Below are positions 35,086 through 46,393 of a DNA stretch of 64,000 nucleotides, one piece after another (position 1 is the first letter of the stretch; the number at the start of each line of letters is the position of its first letter). The stretch is from Marisa cornuarietis (Eukaryota; Mollusca; Gastropoda; Architaenioglossa; Ampullariidae), in assembly GCA_004794655.1 (NCBI GenBank), contig SMMW01000621.1:310001-374000 (forward strand), in the 5' to 3' direction. The notes beneath the pieces are model-generated. The model had not been told where the DNA came from. It worked only from the letters and a program-made list of their open reading frames with translations, and ran no database searches. The position numbers were made by a program, and so were the translations under genes.

Positions 35086-36483
35086 AACAGGTGTCTCCTT
35101 CTGGCGTCTTGAGCTTCAGATCACATCACACATCACATCACAAATCACACAGCTTTTCCCCCGTCTTAATCTACAAACAAGAGAAAGAGAATCCATGCAA
35201 GATTGAAGAAAGCTACACGTTGTACAAGTCATCAACCAGCCTCGGGTACATCATTCAGCCTTGGGCGAGGTTGTTAGTGAAATCAAGAAGCCTGTTTGTA
35301 GGCCATTCAAGACTCATTACAAGTGTCAGAGTTGTCTCCTCTTACCGCCCTGGCAAGGTCAGTTGTCTGCCTGCGTTGTCTCTGCTGGGGCTTAGATACT
35401 CCCTCCCATCTCCTGCGCGTAGGAGACTGGCAGGTCCCTGATGTTGTGTATGCGCTGTCCCGGGCACCCTGGACATTGAACACCACCATGTCTTGCTGCA
35501 ACCCCGGAGTTGACCCTTTAGAGTCTCCTGCACCCTCGCTAATCGACACCCCTGCCATTCCCACTGATTGTCCGGTACCCACTGGACCCACCGATTCCTC
35601 GGTACCCACTGGACCCACCCACCCGATTCCGCAGTACCCACTGGACTCGGCGTATTCGACTCCACTGCTCTTTGGTCTCCCACTGGTTGCCCGTGTGCCG
35701 CCATGTGGTTGGCGCCTTGGTGGAGGACCATCGATCGGCCGATGACGATGAAAGGCGAGCCGTTATTTTACTTACAGGGGAGGTAATAAGGACTCCCCGT
35801 GTGGGACGATAATTGAAAGGCGGCTACTCCCGGACCTGGGCAGCGCGCGACAAGCTTTGCACTTGAAGCATTCTGGGACCGGAAGTTGTGGAAAGAAGCT
35901 GGCGGCGGGAGGGGAAACACCGCCACTACACACACGAACCGATTTCTTTTTCGTCTTTGGAAGATTGTAATGGAAACTATAGATTCTCGTCTCCCGACAT
36001 CGGCAAACATCTTACGTTCATTGCAGAGACTCCGTGTGTGTGTGTGTGTGCGTGCGTGCGTGCGTGTGAGTGGCCGAAACAAGTTGTACACTCGTGTATA
36101 AAGGTCACGTGTTTACAATCAACGGGTCAGAGCCATGTCGGCGGCTGAAGCGGTCAACTGAGGCCAGAGAGCTGCCGTACATCCGCTGACCGCCGCCGTG
36201 GCGCGCAGTGAGGCGCTGAGCTGCGTCAGACGCACTGAGCATGCTGTGCACGTGAGCGCGCGGTGACACGAGGTCAGAATGCCGCACGTGCCCCGTCACG
36301 CTCCACTGACGTGATGCGTACGCACGCGCACTCTGAGGGCGGCCTGACAATGGCTGTAATGTGTTTTGCTTGTTTTCTTTTTGTTTGTTTAATTTTTTTG
36401 GAAGGTTAAGCAGGGGACGGGGTGTCTTGTGGCTGTTACATAACATGATGCTCTCCTCCCCCTTGAGCACGAGCGAGAGGAGA
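35086..36483. other. Unique sequence with a small 24-bp repeat
   Basis: GTACCCACTGGACCCACC with GATTCC repeats about three times at 35,574-35,645. (GT)n and GCGT runs lie at 36,031-36,066. A 140-codon plus-strand frame at 35,323-35,745 passes through the small repeat. No domain is recognisable. Confidence 0.45.
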
Positions 36484-36680
36484 AATGCGTCACACGGGCA
36501 TCGCATGAATACGTGTCACACAGACACGAACATCGCATGAACACGTGTCACACAGACACAGACAACGCATGAACATGTGTCACACAGACACGAACATTGC
36601 ATGAACACGTGTCACACAGACACAGACAACGCATGAACACGTGTCACACAGACACGAACATCGCATGAACAGAGCGTGTC
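36484..36680. repeat. ~32-bp minisatellite, 6 copies
   Basis: Units contain CGCATGAACACGTGTCACAC and then AGACACGAACAT, or AGACACAGACAA. ACACGTGT is an 8-base palindrome around CACGTG. Confidence 0.92.
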
Positions 36681-36954
36681 TCACCATAGGATAGACAGTG
36701 AGACCTTCCACAGAGCGTGTCCTACCATAACAGCGACCTTCTATAGCACGTGACCCACCTATAGGATAAACATATTCTGTAGAGTGTGACCTACCATAGG
36801 ATACACAGTGTTTCTCCCATAGACCATGTGACTTTTTAACCCGAAACATCGATGAGACAATGAAAACCATCATCTGGACAAACACACATCTCTCTTCTTA
36901 CAGTTTCCGTCAAAGCTGACTATTACTTTCCTTCACTCACCCTCGCATACACAG
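36681..36954. other. Degenerate repeats with CATAGGATA and GAGCGTGTC
   Basis: Loose units with ACCATAGGATAGACAGTG, ACCTATAGGATAAAC and ACCATAGGATACACAGTG recur every ~50 bp, an old and decayed tandem repeat. Confidence 0.5.
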
Positions 36955-37775
36955 AGAGAGAGCTTACTGTCACTTTCATGCACTCTCACGTGCACACAGA
37001 GAGAGAGCTTACTGTCACTTTCATGCACTCTCACGTGCACACAGAGAGAGAGCTTACTGTCACTTTCATGCACTCTCACGTGCACAGAGAGAGAAAGAGA
37101 GCTTACTGTGACTTTCATGCACTCTCACATGCACACAGAGAGAGAGCTTACTGTCACTTTCATGCACTCTCACATGCACAGAGAGAGAGCTTACTGTCAC
37201 TTTCATGCACTCTCACATGCACAGAGAGAGAGCTTACTGTCACTTTCATGCACTCTCACGTGCACACAGAGAGAGAGCTTACTGTCACTTTCATGCACTC
37301 TCACATGCACACAGAGAGAGAGAGAGCTTACTGTCACTTTCATGCACTCTCACGTGCACAGAGAGAGAGAGCTTACTGTCACTTTCATGCACTCTCACAT
37401 GCACACAGAGAGAGAGCTTACTGTGACTTTCATGCACTCTCACATGCACACAGAGAGAGAGAGAGCTTACTGTGACTTTCATGCACTCTCACATGCACAC
37501 AGAGAGAGAGCTTACTGTGACTTTCATGCACTCTCACGTGCACACAGAGAGAGAGCTTACTGTGACTTTCATGCACTCTCACATGCACAGAGAGAGAGAG
37601 CTTACTGTCACTTTCATGCACTCTCACATGCACAGAGAGAGAGCTTACTGTGACTTTCATGCACTCTCACATGCACAGAGAGAGAGCTTACTGTGACTTT
37701 CATGCACTCTCACGTGCACACAGAGAGAGAGCTTACTGTGACTTTCATGCACTCTCACATGCACAGAGAGAGAGG
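36955..37775. repeat. 41-49-bp minisatellite, ~18 copies
   Basis: Units contain AGCTTACTGTCACTTTCATG, then CACTCTCACGTGCACACA and a variable (GA)n spacer. Variants are CACATGCAC and TGTGACTTTC. Only the GA run changes length noticeably. Confidence 0.95.
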
Positions 37776-38404
37776 CGCGCACGGTGGATGGGACATGTAG
37801 GAAGGAATGAGTGTCACGACACCGCGCAGTGTATCAGTCACTCAATCCTTTCAACACATACACGGAGCCTGACAAATACGTGTTCTTTCACACAAATTAA
37901 AAGAAAAGAATGATTTGCCTAACGAATCTCTCTGCTTTACTAAGTATGAATAAAAGAAGAAAACAAGAAAAATTCACAAATGAAAAGTCAGTTAAAAAAA
38001 CGATTCCTACATCCAGATTACTTTAAAATAATAAAATCCCTAACCTTTGAGTCCTGCCTGTCTGAATATCTACAAGAATACCTACTCACCTCATCCATCT
38101 ATATACTCCTAAACGCCCTACTCAACAAATTCTTCTTACAATTCCTACTCTACTTGTCTTTCCGTCCTCAACCTCTCTCTTCTCCTACCTGACTACTAAC
38201 TACTTGCTCGCGCTCTCCCTCACGTCATTTCCTTCACTTTTTTACATCATCATACAACTGACGTCATTCACGCTCTTTCGTTCTTCCACATTAATCCTTA
38301 TACAATGTCAGCTTAATCAAACAATACAGCAAATAACAATGATACCTGACAATGAGGAAGGCGGGTAGTCAGACAAAGAAGGTGTAACATCCATCTCACT
38401 ACAT
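37776..38404. other. A/T-rich unique sequence
   Basis: The stretch from 37,900 to 38,330 is A/T-rich and pyrimidine-rich. No gene is seen. Confidence 0.45.
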
Positions 38405-38525
38405 ATTGGATGTGTCACAAAGAACATATTGGGTGTGTCACAAAGAACATATTGGATGTGTCACAAAGAACATATTGGATGTGTCACAAAGAACATATTG
38501 GATGTGTCACAAAGAACATATTGTG
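38405..38525. repeat. 23-bp tandem repeat, 5 copies
   Basis: Units contain TTGGATGTGTCACAAAGAAC plus ATA. One unit has TTGGGTG. Confidence 0.93.
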
Positions 38526-38879
38526 ATGCACAGCCCAGAGAGTGCAGCTGACGTTAGCAACACAGATGTTGGTGTCGATAAGCCAGTCCTGTGTCCAAAC
38601 ACCGCCTGTGTTTCACGACACTATTGACACTTTTAATAAGTTGGTCTGGCGGAGCTTTTATGAGGGCCGTAACGGCCGCGCCGTGCATTACATTCATTGA
38701 TGAAGATGAATTGCATCGTCAGGGCTGGGTTTTTTTTTTTTTTGCGTGACGCGCGGAAGAGGTCCACCTGTGTGCGTCTGTATCGTGTCCGTGCCGTGTG
38801 TTTGCTCCAGTGCTTTGTCCTTGTGTTCTCAAACAGCCTCCAGTCATCGTGAGTTTTTCCAATGTCTGCTTGAAATCAG

Positions 38880-39060
38880 CGATAAGAGATCAGACTCAAG
38901 GGACGACATCAGTGTGCTGGAGCCCTGGCAGAGTGTGTTTGGAGCTGGCACTAGGATGTTTCTCAAAATGTTTGAGGATGCAAGTATAACAAAGAGTTCG
39001 TGTCTCAGGCACCTTGTCAAACGCTACAACTCGCGGCCTGCAGTGACTTCCTCGCCATAG
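38880..39060 (+). other. Candidate coding fragment (weak globin-like resemblance)
   Basis: After an acceptor-like tract (TTTTTCCAATGTCTGCTTGA, then AATCAG ending at 38,879) a frame reads DKRSDSRDDISVLEPWQSVF, then GAGTRMFLKMFEDASITKSS and on to a TAG at 39,058. The pattern W..VF..GTRMFLKMFED recalls the A-B helices of invertebrate globins, but there is no conserved CD-corner Phe or E-helix His. The entry phase (2) would fit the exon at 1,022-1,069, but the distance is 38 kb. It may equally be chance or a decayed exon. Confidence 0.17.
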
Positions 39061-39213
39061 CGAGTGTTTAGTATAGCGTGAATACAGCGAGAACTTTATT
39101 GGCCATGTAGGAAGTGCCGGCCTGCCAAATTAATTCTCCTAACTTTTGAGTATTCAACAAAATGGACGAGAAGGGGAAGCCGGCGTCGACCTACCTCCCC
39201 CTGTTCACTATAG
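39061..39213. other. Short unique segment before the 24-bp array
   Basis: An ATG in good context (ACAAAATGGACG, 39,162) opens MDEKGKPASTYLPLFTIDHS and stops at the array edge. It is out of frame with the array's open frame. Confidence 0.3.
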
Positions 39214-40552
39214 ATCACAGTTCACGTTAAGGGTGAGCTAAATTTTTACGTGAGGGGTGAGCTAGTTGTTGAGGTTAGGGGTCAGCTTAGTGTTCACATT
39301 AGGGGTGAGCTAAACGTTTACGTTAGGGGTGAGCTAAATGTTCACGTTAAAAGTCAGCTTAGTGTTCACATTAGGGGTGAGCTAAACGTTTACGTTAGGG
39401 GTGAGCTCAGTGTTCACGTTAGGGGTGAGCTAAATGTTCACGTTAGGGGTGAGCTAAACGTTCATGTTAGGGGTGAGCTCAGTGTTCACGTAAGGGGTGA
39501 GCTTAGTGTTCACGTTAGGGGTGAGCTTAGTGTTCACGTTAGGGGTGAGCTCAGTGTTCACGTTAGGGGTGAGCTCAGTGTTCACGTTAGGGGTGAGCTA
39601 AATGTTCACGTTAGGGGTGAGCTAAACGTTTACGTTAGGGGTGAGCTTAGTGTTCACGTTAGGGGTGAGCTAAATGTTCACGTTAGGGGTGAGCTAAATG
39701 TTCACGTTAGGGGTGAGCTAAATGTTCACGTTAGGGGTGAGCTTAGTGTTCACATTAGGGGTGAGCTAAACGCTTACGTTAGGGGTGAGCTCAGTGTTCA
39801 CATTAGGGGTGAGCTAAACGTTTACGTTAGGGGTGAGCTCAGTGTTCACGTTAGGGGTGAGCTAAATGTTCACGTTAGGGGTGAGCTAAATGTTCACGTT
39901 AGGGGTGAGCTAAACGTTCATGTTAGGGGTGAGCTCAGTGTTCACGTTAGGGGTGAGCTTAGTGTTCACGTTAGGGGTGAGCTAAATGTTCACGTTAGGG
40001 GTGAGCTAAATGTTCACGTTAGGGGTGAGCTAAATGTTCACGTTAGGGGTAAGCTAAATGTTCACGTTAGGGGTGAGCTCAGTGTTCACGTTAGGGGTGA
40101 GCTCAGTGTTCACGTTAGGGGTGAGCTTAGTGTTCACGTTAGGGGTGAGCTAAATGTTCACGTTAGGGGTGAGCTAAACGTTTACGTTAGGGGTGAGCTT
40201 AGTGTTCACGTTAGGGGTGAGCTAAACGTTTACGTTAGGGGTGAGCTAAATGTTCACGTTAGGGGTGAGCTAAATGTTCACGTTAGGGGTGAGCTAAATG
40301 TTCACGTTAGGGGTGAGCTAAATGTTCACGTTAGGGGTGAGCTAAATGTTCACGTTAGGGGTGAGCTAAATGTTCACGTTAGGGGTGAGCTAAATGTTCA
40401 CGTTAGGGGTGAGCTAAATGTTCACGTTAGGGGTAAGCTAAATGTTCACGTTAGGGGTGAGCTAAATGTTCACGTTAGGGGTGAGCTTAGTGTTCACGTT
40501 AGGGGTGAGCTCATTGTTCACGTTAGGGGTGAGCTAACTGTTGACGAACATT
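39214..40552. repeat. 24-bp minisatellite, ~56 copies, open in one plus-strand frame
   Basis: Units read GTTAGGGGTGAGCTAAATGT plus TCAC. Main variants are CTCAGTGTTCAC, CTTAGTGTTCAC and CTAAACGTTTAC. One plus-strand frame is open from 39,214 to 40,620 and gives an 8-residue repeat, V-R-G-E-L-N/S-V-H/Y. The frame contains no ATG; the first possible start at 39,250 is GTG. All other frames are stopped inside each unit. I treat it as a non-coding array. Confidence 0.95.
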
Positions 40553-40641
40553 TTGCTGGCCACATTGAAGAAAAGCCAGAGATAACCCGACTGACACCTA
40601 CAGCCCCAGCGTCCGACTGATTCAGCACAACCCCTGTCAAA

Positions 40642-40704
40642 ATGGCTGTCGTTCCCGAACACATCAAGATTTGCCTTCACAAGATCCACGCGCAAATCAA
40701 AGCA
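40642..40704 (+). other. Candidate 5' coding exon
   Basis: ATG in strong context (TGTCAAAATGGCT) opens MAVVPEHIKICLHKIHAQIK-A and reaches a good donor, AAAGCA|GTACGT, at 40,705. That makes 21 codons and a phase-0 intron. Unspliced, the frame continues to 41,001 across poly-G with unlikely composition. I do not recognise the peptide. Confidence 0.17.
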
Positions 40705-41700
40705 GTACGTCAGAGACCCCAGGGAGGGGGGGGGGCTAGGGATATGATGCAGGAGGAACTGATGGACGCCCTCTGGCGGACCGGTGTTGGAAGCCGGCAG
40801 ATAGTTTTGCATTTTGCGCTAGCAAGACTTGCGGCGCATCGTAAGAGGGGTTTAGGCCGGCGAAATTGGCTGCAGAATAGAGCGTCGTCTGCTGCCCGCT
40901 CGCCTCATTTGCATGCCGAGGCTGCTACAGGGGGGGGGGAGGCCGACCCACACCCCCGGCAGTTTCATCTTTCATGGTTCGTGCTGCCGCCCAGCACATA
41001 GAAATGATCTCATTGTTTGATCACAATCATTTGACCTCCCAGATGCAAAATTACAGGGGAAGATTGCCCATTTTGTTCCAGCATTTTCAGGCCAAGTTTG
41101 GCGGAAGTGGCAGGACAAGGGAGCGCGCGATATGCAGCGGCAGGCACCCAATCAAAGTTGCAGGCTGACAAGGGGAAGCCACTCGCGACCCCCCCGTAGC
41201 TTACCCATGTTTGACGTTGCCGTGGAAACAGGGCATGTAGTGCTTTCACTTGCGAGCGATGGATTTTGTTCTTACTTTTGTCGAATTCTTAGGAAACGGC
41301 CCAAAAATTAGCGTTTGATTTATTTGTGAATCGTTTATCCCTCCGTTATTGCAGGTCGATAAACCTGGAGATAGATGCGCGGGGTAACGCACTGCTTCAC
41401 GTTCTCATCGGGACTCTTCGACAAAATGTTTAGGGCTCTGCATTTGACAACACACCCATTGCTTGCAGACAGCAAATAGGACATGATTTGATGTGTACCT
41501 GTGGTGTGTGAGCTCAACATATTGAACATCGCTCACATGCCCCGAACGATTGAATCAAAACCATTGGTTTCCTTCACCTACAACTTTGCCGAACTTGGTC
41601 ATAATGTCCGACAGTCAGCCAAGTTAACAAAGGTCTTTACACTGAGGTCTTTACTGAGACTTTGTCTTGGTCAATGTTTAAAATGATTTTGGGAGGTCAG
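40705..41700. other. Unique sequence without recognised feature
   Basis: G-runs occur at 40,723 and 40,930. No gene, RNA or element end is recognised. Confidence 0.45.
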
Positions 41701-42230
41701 TCAGACATTCGTCATTGTGGGGATCACATGGATAGACAGGGGCCGCCACTCTTGTCTATTGTGGGCGATAGTCAGCAGGTCCTGTACAGGATGTCCAGTC
41801 CAGTCTGTGATGTTCGTAAACCAGTTCTTCCTCTGACCACCGCGGCGTCCACTACCCTTAAAGGTGCCCTAAAGGATAGTCTTCGACAGGGTGTCGTCCC
41901 GGGTCACGTGGCCAAAGCAGACCAGCTAACACCGTTGACTGTTGATGGTAGAGGTTCCTGCTGTCCTACCAGTGTGGTGACCGTGCATCGTACAAAGCCA
42001 TTGGCTTCTCTGTATGAGATCCGGAGCAGCCTCCTCAGCCACTTGTTCTCCAATGTCAGGATCCTCCTCTTCATGTCGGCGAGCAGAGTCCACGTGTCAC
42101 ATCCGTAGAGCAAGGATGAGTACTGCGAGGGACTTGTACACATTGTAGTCGGTAGTAAAGCTGATCTTATGGCTGCGCCAGACCCTGTCAGTCTAGCCAT
42201 TGCTGCTGTTCCTGCCCTGGTGTTGATGCA
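41701..42230 (-). mobile_element. Non-LTR retrotransposon (LINE) ORF2 C-terminal remnant, degenerate
   Basis: On the minus strand, pieces in different frames spell a C-terminal region of the endonuclease/reverse transcriptase polyprotein common in marine invertebrate LINEs. They are AAMARLTG near 42,200, VWRSHKISFTTDYNVYKSL, SLLYGCDTWTLLADMKRR (YGCDTW at 42,089-42,106), TTLVGQQEPLPSTVNG, FGHVTRDDTLSKTIL near 41,910, GTFKGSGRRGGQRKNW and LLTIAHNRQEWR. At least three frameshifts (about 42,190, 42,110 and 41,920) and an internal stop (about 41,870) show it is dead. The original stop is probably TGA at 41,701-41,703. The catalytic RT core is absent. Clade is not assigned; RTE-like is my best guess. 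Confidence 0.85.
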
Positions 42231-42406
42231 GGACTTGGGAGAATGTCTGTGTTGTGATTGCTGTTGATGGGGAGTTGTATTGGTCTTTCATTGGTCGTTC
42301 TTCATTCCTGATCTCCTGCCCGCCCTTTCACCCTCCTGTCGACCTCCTGTCACTCTCATGTCAACCCCATGTCGAGGGAGGAGAAGCGAAGGCCGCCTGA
42401 GTTTTC
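42231..42406. other. Unique sequence
   Basis: Possibly an upstream continuation of the LINE remnant, but I cannot follow its frame here. Confidence 0.35.
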
Positions 42407-42600
42407 TGCTGACCACTCACAGTGCAAATACTCGTTGTGTGTTGTAGCTGTAGAGGGTTAACACTGCTGACCACTCACAGTGCAAATACTCGTTGTGTGT
42501 TGTAGCTGTAGAGGGTTAACACTGCTGACCACTCACAGTGCAAATACTCGTTGTGTGTTGTAGCTGTAGAGGGTTAACACTGCTGACCACTCACAGTGCC
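42407..42600. repeat. 58-bp tandem repeat, 3.4 copies
   Basis: CTGCTGACCACTCACAGTGC, AAATACTCGTTGTGTGTTGT and AGCTGTAGAGGGTTAACA repeat with near identity. Confidence 0.95.
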
Positions 42601-42860
42601 AGGCCTTGTCTTGCGCTGTGGCTGTGGGTTTTATTTCTCTTTTCAAACAAAGGAAGATGAAGACCTATTTGTCCTCATGACCATTTGTTGAAGGCTACTC
42701 TCTGACCGGTATTGCCATGGTGACAGAAAGATGGCCACTCGTAGTGCTGCAGGCCGTACAAACTCTCCTCCCGCTGTTAACTGCTTACCTTCTGGCAGGT
42801 CACATAACGCCTGCAAGGAGTAAACAGTGATTCTCGGGATGAGTTTGTATTCTTAGCATT

Positions 42861-42904
<44 letters not shown>

Positions 42905-43054
42905 TGAGTGAGCAAGAGACATGTCTTCATTTGTCAGTGTTCTTGTGTCAGCTCAAGATAAATGTGTGGTGTGGACGTATGCCTGCCATAAAGATTGATT
43001 GATGGATTGGTGGACTGATTGATTTATTCAACAAACACTTGGCTCGTCACACAC
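42601..43054. other. Unique sequence with (GT)n
   Basis: A (TG)n run of about 38 bp lies at 42,864-42,902, then GTGAGTGAGTGAG. ATTGATTGATGGATTGGTGG lies near 42,993. No gene is seen. Confidence 0.5.
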
Positions 43055-43220
43055 TTGTGGTGCACTGCCGATGGTAGGAAGACTGTAAGAATTGTAAGAA
43101 CTGTAGTCACACGTGGTGCACTGCCGATGGTAGGAAGACTGTAAGAATTGTAAGAACTGTAGTCACACGTGGTGCACTGCCGATGGTAGGAAGACTGTAA
43201 GAGCTGCAGTCACACAGTGT
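43055..43220. repeat. 56-bp tandem repeat, 3 copies
   Basis: GTGGTGCACTGCCGATGGTA, then GGAAGACTGTAAGAATTGTA, starting at 43,057, 43,113 and 43,169. Confidence 0.92.
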
Positions 43221-43324
43221 CACAGCTGTGTGGGAGAGTCTTCCGCATGCAAACAAGATGCAAAGTAAATATAAATCACTCACAAGGAAAACAGACACAA
43301 AGCTTTGACATAAACGAGTCAAAT

Positions 43325-43578
43325 GTACTGGCTTACAAATGAGCGCCGTGTGACGTGTCGGGGTGACGTACTGGCTTACAAATGAGCGCCGTGTGACGTG
43401 TCGGGGTGACGTACTGGCTTACAAATGAGCGCCGTGTGACGTGTCGGGGTGACGTACTGGCTTACAAATGAGCGCCGTGTGACGTATGTGTGTGGGTGGG
43501 GTACCGTATTGACTTACAAGTGAGCACCCTGTGACGTGTGTGTATGGGGGTGACGTACTGGCTTACAAATGAGCGCTG
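43325..43578. repeat. 43-bp tandem repeat, ~6 copies
   Basis: GTACTGGCTTACAAATGAGC, GCCGTGTGACGTGTCGGGGT and GAC repeat. The last two copies are diverged. Confidence 0.93.
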
Positions 43579-44883
43579 CTGTGTCTGGCTCCAGCGCCTC
43601 TCAGCTGTCATGGCGTCTGTTCACCCAGCGAGACGGCGCGATTGGTGATGGAAATGAAGGAGACTTGGGTCCGACAGACAGCAGGCCCTACAAGCTGAGA
43701 GATACATTCTGTTTGTTTTGCCGCCATGACGAGAATTCTCGCTGTGTGATGGCAAATAAAGGAGGGGGGGGAAGGCCGGACTGTCGGGTGCTTGTATCGT
43801 CAGAAGGCACTGAACTGCTTTACACTCTTGGAAAATTTTTCTCTCGTAGAATTCGCGGCATTTTGATGACTGAAGGGAAATATCAAACGAATTTTTAAGA
43901 TCCAAGTGTAAACAAAAGAACTTTTACACGATTATTAACGAGAAGACGCGAAATCAAAGTATGACAGACCAGCTCGTGTCAGACCCAAACTTTGTATGTT
44001 GTTGTAAATAATAAGGATACACAGGGTTCAGGGGAACATTGCTGAGGTCTGTGTGACGAGTGTGGTCACTAAGATCGGGGGAGAGAAATGTCTGTAGCAG
44101 CGAGCATTTGGGGGTCAGTCCTCGAACCTGTCGGACGGGTGCCGCCGCGGCCTCTGAATGGCGCCTGAAACACGTGACCTCGTCAAATCAACATAAAGTC
44201 TCTTTGTATTTTAAAGATGGGCTAAATAATCGTAATTATGCGTAGTTATGTCTTGGACATTTTTGCCAACTTTAATGGTGTACCCTTCATTCGTTCATTC
44301 ACCCCATTCGTTCATTCTCATGTGTGGATTTTATTGACTTCCCGACTCTGCGTGAAGACATTGTTTAGGTTTAGCGAAAGAATATCATTTGGATTTAACC
44401 CTTTGAGGGTTGGAATTTTGTTTTCTCATTAGAGTATGTTTATGCCATTTGTGTTCCCCTTCTCCCGGGACTCTGTTCAACTTTGGTCTTGGCATATCCA
44501 CACCACGCTGTGTATTTGAACGAAGTGTTGAGTACTGTTCTCGTGGTGTGTTCGTCTCCTCCCCAAAGTCTTGTATCCAAGAAACTAATACATCACAACC
44601 TGGCCAGCCAAAACATGCCATTGTTTTGTTTTGTTAAACCAATGTGCACGTTTCTCGAGTGTGTGACTTAGTGACAGTGACACCCCTTTCGTGATCAAAG
44701 GACATTTTTTTTTACAGTTTTCTTTCTTAGCGGAAAGTAGGAGATGACACCTCATCTGTGTTTGACCAACAACAAACTGACACATCAAGCGTTGAAATAA
44801 CGTGACATATAAACTCTTCTTGCAGACTACAAACTGTCAGATAAAACCAACTGAACCGTTACAGCATGAATAACAACAGTGCA
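43579..44883. other. Unique sequence without recognised feature
   Basis: A 109-codon plus-strand frame at 43,569-43,898 starts inside the last repeat unit and has no recognisable domain. No RNA gene is seen. Confidence 0.45.
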
Positions 44884-45952
44884 GTCATTTTAGAAACAAA
44901 ACGATATCACAACCACTGGAACACCAACACAGGAACGAACGATATCACAGCCACGTGAACACCAACACAGGAACAAATGATATCACAGCCACGTGAACAC
45001 CAACACAGGAACAAACGATATCACAGCCACGTGAACACCAACACAGGAACAAACGATATCACAGCCACGTGAACACCAACACAGGAACAAACGATATCAC
45101 AGCCACGTGAACACCAACACAGGAACAAACGATATCACAGCCACGTGAACACCAACACAGTCAGGAACAAACGATATCACAGCCACGTGAACACAAGCAC
45201 AGTCAGGAACAAACGATATCACAGCCACGTGAACACAAACACAGAAACAAACGATATCACAGCCACGTGAACACCAACACAGTCAGGAACAAACGATATC
45301 ACAGCAACGTGAACACCAACACAGGAACAAACGATATCACAGCCACGTGAACACAAACACAGGAACAAACGATATCACAGCCACGTGAACACCAACACAG
45401 GAACAAACGATATCACAGCCACGTGAACGCCAAGACAGGAACAAACGATATCACAGCCACGTGAACACCAACACAGGAACAAACGATATCACAGCCACGT
45501 GAACACAAACACAGGAACAAACGATATCACAGCCACGTGAACACCAACACAGTCAGGAACAAACGATATCACAGCCACGTGAACACAAACACAGGAACAA
45601 ACGATATCACAGCCACGTGAACACCAACACAGGAACAAACGATATCACAGCCACGTGAACACAAACACAGTCAGGAACAAACGATATCACAGCCACGTGA
45701 ACACCAACACAGTCAGGAACAAACGATATAACAGCCACGTGAACACAAACACAGGAACAAACGATATCACAGCCACGTGAACACCAACACAGTCAGGAAC
45801 AAACGATATCACAGTCACGTGAACACCAACACAGGAACAAACGATATCACAGCCACGTGAACACTAATACAGGAACAAACGATATCACAGCCACGTGAAC
45901 ACAAACACAGGAACAAACGATATCACAGCCACGTGAACACCAACACAGGATG
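44884..45952. repeat. 38/42-bp minisatellite carrying CACGTG, ~27 copies
   Basis: Units read GAACAAACGATATCACAGCC, then ACGTGAACACCAACACAG, with an optional TCAG insertion giving 42 bp. Nearly every unit contains the E-box palindrome CACGTG and the palindrome GATATC. Length variants are scattered, not clustered. Confidence 0.96.
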
Positions 45953-46014
45953 AAGTTATCGACGTCCACAGAGCACGTCCAGCAGACATGTCCTCTCCTC
46001 CACCATTCGCGACT

Positions 46015-46207
46015 TCAGACAAGACTTGAACCCACAGGCCTCACCATCAAACTAAAGGGAGCCTCCGGGGTCGTTGAAGGCAGCATGGGACTTGAACCCC
46101 CAGACCTTACAGTCAAACTAAAGTGAACCTCCGGGGTCCTCAGAAAACTGCCCAGTTGACGGCAGGACAAGACTTGAACCCCCAGACCTTACAGTCAAGC
46201 TAAAGGG
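46015..46207 (-). mobile_element. tRNA-B-box-like SINE fragments, three partial copies
   Basis: Three direct copies carry GACTTGAACCCCCAGACCTT, then ACAGTCAAACTAAAG and CCTCCGGGGTC, near 46,023, 46,089 and 46,170. Read on the minus strand each gives GGTCTGGGGGTTCAAGTCC, containing GGTTCAAGTCC, a match to the tRNA/Pol III B box GGTTCRANTCC. An A box at the proper distance is not evident, so these may be SINE pieces or a tandem repeat that resembles one. Confidence 0.4.
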
Positions 46208-46393
46208 AAGGTCCGTGGATAAGAGTTTAATGGACGACAATCTGTTTGTAAGATGTGTGAATGCATTTTTAATAAGGAGCATGTACTCGGGGCTATTAAA
46301 TCTCAGCAGTCTGCACTTAAAGGCCTTAAAAAGTTTTGGTTTCCATAAGCCATCAGCCGACTGCAGTATCTTAGAATTTTTAGTTAATGTGCA

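Noticed and set aside
38841..38879. 12-base micro-exon between CAAACAG and GTGAGT at 38,837-38,848
   Set aside because: The following intron would be only about 31 bases to the next acceptor, too short for splicing.
39162..39229. MDEKGKPASTYLPLFTIDHS as the start of the 24-bp repeat protein
   Set aside because: It is in a different frame and stops at the array edge, with no splice site that joins it in frame.
46015..46207. Functional tRNA genes on the minus strand
   Set aside because: Only the B-box/T-arm part matches; no A box, acceptor stem or cloverleaf can be formed.
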